Of a DNA stretch of 64,000 bases, positions 1-7,032 are shown piece by piece (the first letter of the stretch is position 1; every line of letters begins with the position of its first letter). The stretch is from JAAYCB01 sp012744395 (GTDB lineage: Bacteria; Planctomycetota; Planctomycetia; Pirellulales; Thermoguttaceae). The DNA lies in assembly GCA_028703175.1 (NCBI GenBank), contig JAQVNJ010000001.1:135440-199439 (forward strand), in the 5' to 3' direction. The notes under the pieces are model-generated. The model saw only the letters and a list, made by a program, of their open reading frames with translations, was not told the origin of the DNA and searched no databases. Made by a program: the position numbers and the translations under genes.

Positions 1-842
1 AGGACCTGATGGCCTTCCTCCGGTTGGCGGAAAACCCGCGCGACCTGGTGGCCGGCAGCCGCGTGCTCGTGCTCCTGCCGGGGATCGGGCCAAAGCGGTC
101 GCGGGCGCTGATGCAGTTGCTCGTCGAGTCGGGGGGCAGCCTCGAGCCGTGGCGCTCGTGGACGCCGCCGTTGGCCGCCGCCAGCGAGTGGCCCCGGCTG
201 GTCGAACTGCTCGAAGAGCTGCGCGGCGGGGAGCAGGGGCTGCCCGCACAAATCCACGCCGTGAGGGCGTTTTACGAGCCGATCCTGCTGGAAAAATACG
301 ACAATCCGGCGCCCCGGAGCCGCGACTTGGAGCAGGTCGAGCAGCTCTCCTCCCGGTATGCGGACCGCCAGGCGATGCTCGTGGAATTGACGCTCGACCC
401 CCCCTCATCGACCCAGGACCTGGCCGGCCCGCCGCAGCTCGACGAAGACTATCTCGTGCTCAGCACGATCCACTCGGCGAAGGGGCTCGAATGGGACTCG
501 GTCTTCGTAATCCACGCCGTGGATGGGAACATCCCGTCCGACATGGCAACCGGCTCGCCGGAGGAGATCGAGGAGGAGCTGCGGCTGCTCTACGTGGCCT
601 TGAGCCGCGCGGAGAATTTCCTCTGCGTGACCTGCCCCTTGAGTTATTATTACAGTCCGGGACGGTGGAGCGACGCCCACGGCTTCGCCCAGATGACGCG
701 TTTCCTGCCGCCGCACGTGCGGAAATTGTTCCGCGAGTGCGTCTCTTGGATCGGCGGCGACGGCGCTGGGGAGGAGGCGGAGATCGTCACGGGGCTTTCC
801 AGCGAGGCGATCCGGCGGCAGACGAAGGACCTCTGGTCATGA
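1..842 (+). CDS. UvrD/PcrA-type ATP-dependent DNA helicase, C-terminal part (5' truncated by window)
   Basis: This is the C-terminal part of a superfamily 1A DNA helicase, an ATP-driven 3'-5' unwinding motor used in repair and replication restart. The reading frame is already open at base 3, before the first ATG at base 9, so the gene begins outside the window. Helicase motif V (TIHSAKGLEW, about bases 465-500) and motif VI (LYVALSRAE, about bases 590-615) are both clear; they contact the DNA backbone and the ATP gamma phosphate. Walker A and motifs Ia-IV would lie upstream. The last 60 or so residues after motif VI are short and lack the long C-terminal extension of PcrA. UvrD, PcrA and Rep cannot be told apart from this fragment. 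Confidence 0.9.
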   Translation, partial: DLMAFLRLAENPRDLVAGSRVLVLLPGIGPKRSRALMQLLVESGGSLEPWRSWTPPLAAASEWPRLVELLEELRGGEQGLPAQIHAVRAFYEPILLEKYDNPAPRSRDLEQVEQLSSRYADRQAMLVELTLDPPSSTQDLAGPPQLDEDYLVLSTIHSAKGLEWDSVFVIHAVDGNIPSDMATGSPEEIEEELRLLYVALSRAENFLCVTCPLSYYYSPGRWSDAHGFAQMTRFLPPHVRKLFRECVSWIGGDGAGEEAEIVTGLSSEAIRRQTKDLWS

Positions 843-866
843 GCGACCCGGCAGCGGGCGGGTCGC
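843..866 (+). terminator. Possible terminator hairpin after the helicase gene
   Basis: An 8-bp perfect GC-rich stem (GCGACCCG, 843-850, with CGGGTCGC, 859-866) with an 8-base loop begins one base after the helicase stop codon. No T-run follows, so it is not a classical intrinsic terminator. It may only stabilise the 3' end of the mRNA. Confidence 0.3.
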
Positions 867-954
867 GCCCCCGCCAAACGTGCAGCCGGTTGTGGCGGGC
901 GGTGGCCCTCGACCAGCGCGAGGGGAGGCCTGCCGTTTCTTCTGCCCGACCCAT

Positions 955-983
955 TTGAAATCGGCCGCGGCAGGGGATATGCT
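955..983 (+). promoter_or_regulatory. Candidate sigma-70-type promoter for the Gfo/Idh/MocA gene
   Basis: TTGAAA (955-960) and TATGCT (978-983) are separated by exactly 17 bases, close to the housekeeping consensus. Transcription would start near 990, leaving a leader of about 110 bases before the ATG at 1102. The call rests on the sequence match only. Confidence 0.45.
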
Positions 984-1101
984 TACGGTTTTGGCGGCGT
1001 GCTTGCCAGAACGGCCAGGCAGCGGCCGCTGCGAGCATTTTTCCGTCCGTCGGGTTGCCCGTCAGGTGCAGCCGGGCGGGGACACCTTCAGGGGAATCAG
1101 C

Positions 1102-2610
1102 ATGTCGAGAATCACACGACGTCGTTTTGTGGGGCGATCGCTTGCGGCCAGCGCCGCCGTGATGGCCGTTCCTTACATCGGCCGGGCGCAGAACCCCAAT
1201 GGCAAGCTCGGCGTGGCCGTGGTCGGCGTCAAGGGCCGCGGCGGCAGCCACCTGAGCGCGTTCAGCGGCGACAGCCGGACCCATGTGGTGTTTGTCGCCG
1301 ATGTCGACGAGTACGTGGCGAAATCCCGCGCCGAGTCGGTTGCCAAAAAGCAGGGCTTCGCGCCGAAGATTGTCCGCGATATGCGCGAGGCGTTCGAGGC
1401 GCCGGGCGTCGACATCGTCAGCACGGCGACGCCCAATCACTGGCACGCGCTGTGCGGCATTTGGGCGATGCAGGCCGGCAAGGACGTGTACATCGAGAAG
1501 CCCGTCTGCCACAACATCGCCGAGGGCTCGGCCCTGATCGCGGCGGCGCGGAAGTACAAGAAGATGTGCCAGGTGGGCACCCAATGCCGCTCCAGCAAGG
1601 CGATCATCGAGGCGGTCCAGTTCATCAAGGAAGGCGGCATCGGCGAGGTGAATTTCGCCCGCGGACTGTGCTACAAGCGCCGCAAGTCGATTGGCCCGCT
1701 GGGCGACTATCCCGTGCCGGCGGAAGTCGACTTCAACCTCTGGAGCGGCCCCGCGCCGTACACGACCCCCAAGGTCACCCGCTCGCAGTTCCACTACGAC
1801 TGGCACTGGCAGCGGCATTACGGCAACGGCGACCTCGGCAACCAGGGCCCGCACCAGACGGACATCGCCCGCTGGGGCCTGGGCATCGACCAGCACCCGC
1901 TGAGCGTGATCAGCTATGGCGGCCGCCTGGGCTACCAGGCCGAGCGGAAAGACGACAACTACGTGGATGCCGGCGACACGGCGAACACGGAAGTCTCGAT
2001 CTACGATTACGGCGACAAGTGCATCGTCTTCGAAACCCGCGGGCTGTCCGTGAAGGACTCGGCCGACGAGGAGCTGAACAAGCTCTTCCAGAGCACGGGT
2101 GAGAACAAGATCGGCGTGGTGTTCTACGGGTCGGACGGCTACCTGGTCCAGGCCACCTACGCGCACGCGATCGCCTACGACAAGCAGATGAAGGTCATCA
2201 AGGAGTTCAAGGGGGGGGAAGACCACTTCCGCAACTTCCTCGATGCCTGCATCAGCCGCAAGGTGGAAGACCTCCGCGCGGAGGCCCGCGAGGGGCACCT
2301 GTCCGCCGCGATCAGCCACCTGGGGAACATCTCGTATTATCTGGGGCAGGAGAACAAAGTCTCGGCGGACGAGGCCCGCAAGGTCTTGTCGGGGATCGAG
2401 AGCCTCGACGACAACCTGGCAACACTGGACCGCACGCTGAAGCACCTGACGGACAACGGCGTCGACTTGCAGAAGTACCCGATCTCGATGGGCCCGCTGC
2501 TCGCCTTCGATCCGGAGAAGGAGGTCTTTCCCGAGTCGCAGGAGGCAACCGCGCTGGTCTCGCGGACGTACCGGGAGGGATTTGTCTGCCCGAAGGCCGC
2601 CGAGGTCTGA
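1102..2610 (+). CDS. Gfo/Idh/MocA-family oxidoreductase with Tat signal
   Basis: This is a 502-residue NAD(P)-dependent sugar or inositol dehydrogenase-like enzyme, predicted to act outside the cytoplasm. The N-terminus has a twin-arginine signal (TRRRFVG, then a hydrophobic run ending near AQ at about residue 30), which is how planctomycetes export many members of this family with cofactor bound. A Rossmann segment follows (VAVVGVKGRGG), then the family motif EKP at residues 132-134, and a C-terminal substrate domain containing GNQGPHQTDIARW. The ATG at 1102 is preferred over upstream codons in the same frame because the twin-arginine signal starts directly after it. The family has many paralogues, so the substrate cannot be named. 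It appears to be transcribed alone. Confidence 0.9.
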   Translation: MSRITRRRFVGRSLAASAAVMAVPYIGRAQNPNGKLGVAVVGVKGRGGSHLSAFSGDSRTHVVFVADVDEYVAKSRAESVAKKQGFAPKIVRDMREAFEAPGVDIVSTATPNHWHALCGIWAMQAGKDVYIEKPVCHNIAEGSALIAAARKYKKMCQVGTQCRSSKAIIEAVQFIKEGGIGEVNFARGLCYKRRKSIGPLGDYPVPAEVDFNLWSGPAPYTTPKVTRSQFHYDWHWQRHYGNGDLGNQGPHQTDIARWGLGIDQHPLSVISYGGRLGYQAERKDDNYVDAGDTANTEVSIYDYGDKCIVFETRGLSVKDSADEELNKLFQSTGENKIGVVFYGSDGYLVQATYAHAIAYDKQMKVIKEFKGGEDHFRNFLDACISRKVEDLRAEAREGHLSAAISHLGNISYYLGQENKVSADEARKVLSGIESLDDNLATLDRTLKHLTDNGVDLQKYPISMGPLLAFDPEKEVFPESQEATALVSRTYREGFVCPKAAEV

Positions 2611-3127
2611 ACGAGGCGGCTACGGAGCGCGCCTGGAACAACGCCTCTTGATCCTCTGCCCAGCCGGGGCGCGGAGCGGCCCGCCGCCGCGCCCCGGGAT
2701 TCTGCCTTGCGGTTGTCCGCGGTCGCCGGTCGTGGCCTGTCGCGGGGCGGGTGGAACCTCTGCGCGGAGGGCGGCGTTCGTACTGCGACAATTTCCCGCA
2801 ATCCGCGCATTTTGTGGAGCGATCCCGCCGCCGGAGAGGCCCGGAAGGCGAACGGACCAATCGCGACTACTGCCCAGGTTGGGTTGACGAACCGCCGGTC
2901 AAACTGCTACGCTCAACGGATTAGGAAGACTCCAGAATGCGGCAGCCGAAGGGCGACGACGCCCAAGCCTCGCTGGTTCTTCAGCCGCTTGGATTGCGAG
3001 GCAATTCTTCGAGCCGATCCATTGGTCGCGAAGCGGGCCCTTCCCCCAAGCGCGGGGCTGTCTTGGATGCTCCCGTTCCACGCGGAACTTGCCGAGTTGA
3101 TCCCCTTTTTGGAAGGGTCCGGTCCCA
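2611..3127. other. Intergenic region before the hydrogenase operon
   Basis: This 517-base stretch has no convincing gene. Open frames are present on both strands, but their translations are Arg/Pro/Ser-rich with no recognisable domain and look like GC-rich noise. The one feature noted is a candidate promoter at 2884-2913. The leader from there to the NuoE-like start would be about 210 bases. Confidence 0.5.
2884..2913 (+). promoter_or_regulatory. Candidate promoter for the hydrogenase operon
   Basis: TTGACG (2884-2889) and TACGCT (2908-2913) are separated by 18 bases. The -35 is strong and the -10 moderate. It is the best sigma-70-like match I see in front of the NuoE-like gene. Sequence match only. 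Confidence 0.35.
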
Positions 3128-3667
3128 ATGTCCATCGGTGACAACTGCTGTAGCACCTGCAAACAGGCCACGGAAGAGGAATTGCTTGCGCAGCTCGATG
3201 ACGTGCTCGCCGGTTACGCGGAGGTGCCAGGGGCGCTGATTCCGGTGCTGCAAATCACCCAGGCGATGTTCGGCTACCTGCCGGAGACCGCCTTGCGGAA
3301 GATCAGCGCCCGGTTGAACAAACCGTACAGCGAAGTGGCTGGGGTCGTCGGTTTCTATTCGTTCTTCAACACGGTGCCCCGCGGGCGCCACGTTGTCCGT
3401 GTCTGCCTGGGGACGGCCTGCTATGTCCGCGGCGGCAAGGCGGTTCTGGCAGCGCTCAAGGCAGCGCTCCGCGTGGAGGTCGGCGAGACCACGGCGGACC
3501 GGGTGTTCTCGCTCGACGTGGGCCGTTGCTTCGGCGCCTGCGGCCTGGCGCCGGTGATCATGATCGACGACGACGTCCACCAGAGAGTGCGGCCTTCGCG
3601 GGTCGTGCAGATTCTCGATCCGTACCGCCGGGAAGCGAAAGCAGTCGAGCAGGGAGACGGCAAATGA
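3128..3667 (+). CDS. nuoE: NuoE/HydC-like [2Fe-2S] subunit of an NAD(P)-linked hydrogenase
   Basis: This 179-residue protein matches the 24-kDa subunit of complex I and the HydC/HndA subunit of trimeric and tetrameric [FeFe] hydrogenases. A helical N-terminal part (about 15-80) leads into a thioredoxin-like ferredoxin domain whose four ligands are C93 and C98 (VCLGTAC) and C134 and C138 (RCFGAC). The cluster passes electrons to the FMN subunit. The first eleven residues add three further cysteines (C7, C8, C11), which is unusual. A purine-rich GGAAGGG lies about 10 bases before the ATG. The stop overlaps the next start as ATGA (3664-3667), so the two subunits are probably translationally coupled. 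No quinone or proton-pumping Nuo subunits are nearby, so this is not a complex I gene. Confidence 0.93.
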   Translation: MSIGDNCCSTCKQATEEELLAQLDDVLAGYAEVPGALIPVLQITQAMFGYLPETALRKISARLNKPYSEVAGVVGFYSFFNTVPRGRHVVRVCLGTACYVRGGKAVLAALKAALRVEVGETTADRVFSLDVGRCFGACGLAPVIMIDDDVHQRVRPSRVVQILDPYRREAKAVEQGDGK

Positions 3668-6600
3668 GCGGGCGACTGGCCAGTCTGGAGGAACTCGCGG
3701 CACTCCGGGAACAGCTCCGCAACGAGCAGGCGGCAGCCCCGTCGGCCGGCCGGATCCCGGTCCGCATCTGCATGGGGGCAAGCTGCATCGCCTCCGGCGC
3801 GGTGGCGGTCCGACAATCGCTGGAAGAGGAACTGGCGGCCGCCGGCCTGGAGGGCCGGGTGGCCCTGAAGGACGTCGGTTGCCTCGGTCCTTGTTCCGGA
3901 GGCCCGGTGGCGGTGGTCGGCGACGTCTTTTACGAGCATCTCCAGCCCGAACACTGCGCCGAAATCGTCCGCGCCCACCTCGGCAAGGGGCAGATCGTCG
4001 AACGCCTGGCCCACCGGCGTCCCGACGGGCGGATCGTCTCGCGGATGGAGGACATGGAGTTCTTCCGCCGGCAGACGAAGATCGTCCTCGGCCGCTGCGG
4101 CCGCATCGATCCGCAGCGGATCGACGACACGCTGATCGAAGGCGGCTACCAGGCCCTGGCCGGCGTGCTGGACGCGCACGACCCGGAAGCGGTGCTCCGG
4201 GAGATGGAGGTTTCCGGGCTCCGCGGCCGCGGCGGGGCCGGGTTTCCCACCTGGCGGAAATGGTCGTTCGCCCGAAACGCCCCGGGGCGACAGAAGTTCG
4301 TCGTCTGCAATGCCGACGAGGGCGATCCCGGCGCGTTCATGGACCGCAGCATCGTCGAGGGCGACCCCCACGCGGTGATCGAGGGCATGGCGATTGCCGC
4401 GTTCACGATCGGCGCAGCGCAAGGCTATGTCTACATCCGCGCCGAGTATCCGCTGGCCGTCGAGCGGCTCCAGGTGGCCCTTGCCCAGGCGCGGCAGCGC
4501 GGGCTGCTGGGCAAGAACATTCTCGGCGCCGGTTTCGATTTCGAGCTGGAGATTCGCATGGGCGCCGGGGCCTTCGTCTGCGGCGAGGAGACCGCCCTGT
4601 TGACCTCGATCGAGGGCAATCGGGGGGAACCCCGCCCGCGGCCCCCCTTCCCCGCGCTGTCGGGTCTCTGGGGAAAGCCGACCTTGCTGAACAACGTGGA
4701 GACGTACGCCAACGTGCCGGCGATCCTGCTCCGCGGCGGCCAGTGGTATGCCTCCCACGGCGCCGGCAAGAGCAATGGGACCAAGGTCTTCGCGCTGGCC
4801 GGCACGATCAAGAACTCCGGGCTGGTCGAAGTGCCGATTGGAATGCCCCTGGGCGACTTGATCTACGATATCGGCGGCGGGACCTCGTCGGCCAAGGAAT
4901 TCAAGGCGGCGCAGATCGGCGGCCCCTCCGGCGGCTGCATCCCCAAGCAGCACCTGAACGTCCCCCTGGACTACGAATCGCTCTCCGAGCTGGGCGCGAT
5001 CATGGGCTCCGGCGGCCTGATCGTGATGGACGAGGATAGCTGCATGGTCGACGTGGCGCGGTTCTTCCTGGAATTTGTCCAGGAGGAATCGTGCGGCAAG
5101 TGCGTCCCCTGCCGCGTCGGCACGAAGCGGATGCTGGAGATTCTCAATCGCATCTGCGAGGGCCAGGGACAGGAATCGGACGTCGAACATCTGATCGAAC
5201 TGGGCGAAATGATCAAGGAGACGTCGCTCTGCGGCCTTGGGCAGACCGCGCCCAACCCGGTGCTGTCCACGATTCGCCACTTCGGCAACGAATACATCGA
5301 GCACATTCGCGACAAGCACTGCCGCGCCGGCGTCTGCCCGTCGCTCGTCTACGCGCCCTGTTCGAGCGCCTGCCCGGCCGGAGTCGACATCCCCGGCTAT
5401 GTTTCGCTGGTGGCCGAGAAGCGCTACGCCGAGGCCCTCCGCCTGCACCGCGAGAAGAATCCGTTTCCCGCTATCTGTTCGCGGGTCTGCTTCCACACGT
5501 GCGAGGACAAGTGCCGCAGGTCGACGCTCGACGAGCCGGTTTCGATCCGCGGCATCAAGCGGTTCATGGTCGACCAGGAGGTGACGATCCAGCTACCGGA
5601 AGTCCGCGACAGCCTGGAAAACGCCAAGCGGAAGATCGCCATTGTCGGGGCCGGCCCGGCGGGGCTCTCCTGCGCTTACTTCCTCGCTCGGCTCGGCTAC
5701 CAGCCGCTGGTTTACGAATCGGAGCCGCGGCCCGGAGGGATGCTCGTGCAGGCGATTCCGTCCTACCGGCTGCCGAGGGAGATCGTCGCCCGCGAGGTCC
5801 GGATGGTCGAGAACATGGGCGTGGAGATCCTCACCGAGACCGCTCTGGGGCGCGATTTCACGCTCAAATCGCTTCGCGGCAAGGGGGTCGAGGCCGTGTT
5901 CCTCGCCGTCGGGGCCCCACTCGGCGTGGGCTTGGGCATCCCCGGCGAAACCGCCGAAGGGATCATCGACGCACTCGGGTTCCTGCGGACCTACAATCTC
6001 CGCGGTTCGGTCAAGGTCGCCAAGAACGTCGTGGTCATCGGCGGCGGCAATTCGGCAATCGACGCCGCGCGGACCGCCGTGCGGCTCGGGGCCGAGTCGG
6101 TGACGGTCGTTTACCGGCGGAGCCGCGAGGTGATGCCGGCCTACAAGGAGGAGATTGAAGAAGCGCTTCACGAGGGCGTCAAGTTGCAGCTTCTCACGGC
6201 CCCGGTCGACGTCGTGGCCGAAGGGGGGCGCGTCGTGGCGATCCGCTGCCGGCCGATGCGGCTCGGCGAGTTCGACGGCTCCGGCCGGCGTCGCCCCGAG
6301 GAGAGCGGCGACGTGTTCACCCTGCCGGCGGACCAGATTCTCGTGGCCATCGGCCAGGCCCTCTCGACGCAGGGATTCTGCGACGATATCGGGCTGGAGA
6401 CCAACCGCAGCGGGTTCCTCCAGGCCGATCCGGTCACCGGCCAGACTTCGCAGAAATGGATCTTCGCCGGCGGCGACGCGGTCACTGGCCCGGCGTCGGT
6501 CGTCGAGGCCGTGGCCGCGGGCGAGCGGGTGGCCGTCGGCATCGACCGCTACCTGAGCGGCAGCGAGCACGCCTTCTGGCGCGAGACCAAGGAGGTCGAC

Positions 6601-6789
6601 ACCTTCTTCGATCCGGAGAAAGACCCGATCGACGCCCCCCGCGAGCGGCTGCCGCTGATCCCGGTCGAGCGCCGCTCCAACAACTTTGATGAAGTCGAAC
6701 AGCCCTGGCGCGAATCCGTCGCCGTGCGGCAGGCCCAACGCTGCCTCCGCTGCGACTACGGCCGCCGTCCCGCAGGCAACGGCGACTAG
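3664..6789 (+). CDS. nuoF: NuoF/HydB-like FMN subunit fused to a GltD/NfnB-like FAD and NADPH domain
   Basis: A 1041-residue fusion flavoprotein. Residues 30-105 form a thioredoxin-like [2Fe-2S] domain (C36, C41, C73, C77). Residues 130-550 are NuoF: the NADH/FMN site GRGGAGFPTW (188-197), CNADEGDPGAF and the [4Fe-4S] ligands C477, C480, C483 and C523. HydB normally ends here with a two-cluster ferredoxin domain. In this protein, soon after HCRAGVC, a glutamate-synthase small-subunit-like module takes over: cysteines C566 and C570, then C605, C609, C613 and C617, an FAD Rossmann motif GAGPAGLS (662-669), a second motif GGGNSAID (793-800) and YRRSREVMPA (817-826), typical of NADPH binding in GltD/NfnB. 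It could therefore handle both NADH and NADPH. The ATG at 3664 overlaps the upstream stop. Electron bifurcation is inferred, not shown. Confidence 0.93.
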   Translation: MSGRLASLEELAALREQLRNEQAAAPSAGRIPVRICMGASCIASGAVAVRQSLEEELAAAGLEGRVALKDVGCLGPCSGGPVAVVGDVFYEHLQPEHCAEIVRAHLGKGQIVERLAHRRPDGRIVSRMEDMEFFRRQTKIVLGRCGRIDPQRIDDTLIEGGYQALAGVLDAHDPEAVLREMEVSGLRGRGGAGFPTWRKWSFARNAPGRQKFVVCNADEGDPGAFMDRSIVEGDPHAVIEGMAIAAFTIGAAQGYVYIRAEYPLAVERLQVALAQARQRGLLGKNILGAGFDFELEIRMGAGAFVCGEETALLTSIEGNRGEPRPRPPFPALSGLWGKPTLLNNVETYANVPAILLRGGQWYASHGAGKSNGTKVFALAGTIKNSGLVEVPIGMPLGDLIYDIGGGTSSAKEFKAAQIGGPSGGCIPKQHLNVPLDYESLSELGAIMGSGGLIVMDEDSCMVDVARFFLEFVQEESCGKCVPCRVGTKRMLEILNRICEGQGQESDVEHLIELGEMIKETSLCGLGQTAPNPVLSTIRHFGNEYIEHIRDKHCRAGVCPSLVYAPCSSACPAGVDIPGYVSLVAEKRYAEALRLHREKNPFPAICSRVCFHTCEDKCRRSTLDEPVSIRGIKRFMVDQEVTIQLPEVRDSLENAKRKIAIVGAGPAGLSCAYFLARLGYQPLVYESEPRPGGMLVQAIPSYRLPREIVAREVRMVENMGVEILTETALGRDFTLKSLRGKGVEAVFLAVGAPLGVGLGIPGETAEGIIDALGFLRTYNLRGSVKVAKNVVVIGGGNSAIDAARTAVRLGAESVTVVYRRSREVMPAYKEEIEEALHEGVKLQLLTAPVDVVAEGGRVVAIRCRPMRLGEFDGSGRRRPEESGDVFTLPADQILVAIGQALSTQGFCDDIGLETNRSGFLQADPVTGQTSQKWIFAGGDAVTGPASVVEAVAAGERVAVGIDRYLSGSEHAFWRETKEVDTFFDPEKDPIDAPRERLPLIPVERRSNNFDEVEQPWRESVAVRQAQRCLRCDYGRRPAGNGD

Positions 6790-6857
6790 CGAGAATGATA
6801 GCTGAGAAGAAAGGAATGGCCAAGGTCCAAGTCTCAATGGCCAACGAAGAGTCGGCT

Positions 6858-6883
6858 GGTTCCCAAGCTGCAGCTTGGGAACC
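6858..6883. repeat. Perfect 26-base palindrome with TTCCCAAGC core
   Basis: Two 13-base arms meet with no loop (GGTTCCCAAGCTG and its complement). The flanks can extend the stem by about three pairs past a wobble and a mismatch. The core is shared with the hairpin at 6958-6983, which suggests a dispersed REP-like repeat family. Confidence 0.8.
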
Positions 6884-6957
6884 GACCGGGACCGAAGACC
6901 ACGATATTCATTTCACGATTTGCGGCGCCGCTTGGCGGTGTCCCAGACGGAATCGAG

Positions 6958-6983
6958 CGTTCCCAAGCGGGAGCTTGGGAACG
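6958..6983. repeat. Second hairpin of the TTCCCAAGC family
   Basis: Eleven-base arms CGTTCCCAAGC (6958-6968) and GCTTGGGAACG (6973-6983) flank the loop GGGA. It sits 50 bases before the hydA start codon and shares its core with the palindrome at 6858-6883. Confidence 0.8.
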
Positions 6984-6994
6984 AGGTAGAGACT

Positions 6995-7021
6995 GAACCC
7001 CGAACCCCGACCCCGAATCCC
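6995..7021 (+). repeat. Short heptanucleotide tract before hydA
   Basis: GAACCCC occurs twice in tandem, then the degenerate units GACCCC and GAATCCC. It lies where a Shine-Dalgarno sequence would be expected, and no purine-rich ribosome binding site is visible before the ATG at 7033. A better-developed tract of the same unit length lies at 31099-31181. Confidence 0.6.
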
Positions 7022-7032
7022 GCTTCCCCGCC

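Larger units (their letters stand above)
6790..7032. other. Repeat-rich spacer between the fused flavoprotein and hydrogenase genes
   Basis: This 243-base spacer contains two related hairpins (6858-6883 and 6958-6983) and a short heptanucleotide tract ending at the hydrogenase start. The word ATGGCCAA also recurs near 6814 and 6838. No gene is visible. The spacer breaks an otherwise tight operon, so hydA may be expressed or translated separately from the two subunits upstream. Confidence 0.6.

Noticed and set aside
839..958. Short frame starting inside the helicase stop (ATGA), 39 residues
   Set aside because: The overlap looks like coupling, but the peptide is Arg/Pro/Ala-rich, is too short to judge and has no second sign of being real.
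787..2445. Long open frame on the minus strand, over 500 residues, opposite the Gfo/Idh/MocA gene
   Set aside because: It lies entirely antisense to a clear gene, has Val/Ala/Arg/Asp-rich sequence with no family signs, and is expected from codon bias in GC-rich DNA. The same applies to many other long antisense frames (for example 3421-5496, 29077-31056, 35154-37538, 51644-54058 and 57217-59811).
2707..3141. Plus-strand frame of 144 residues before nuoE
   Set aside because: It runs into the start of nuoE and has no recognisable domain, no ribosome binding site and low-complexity basic composition.
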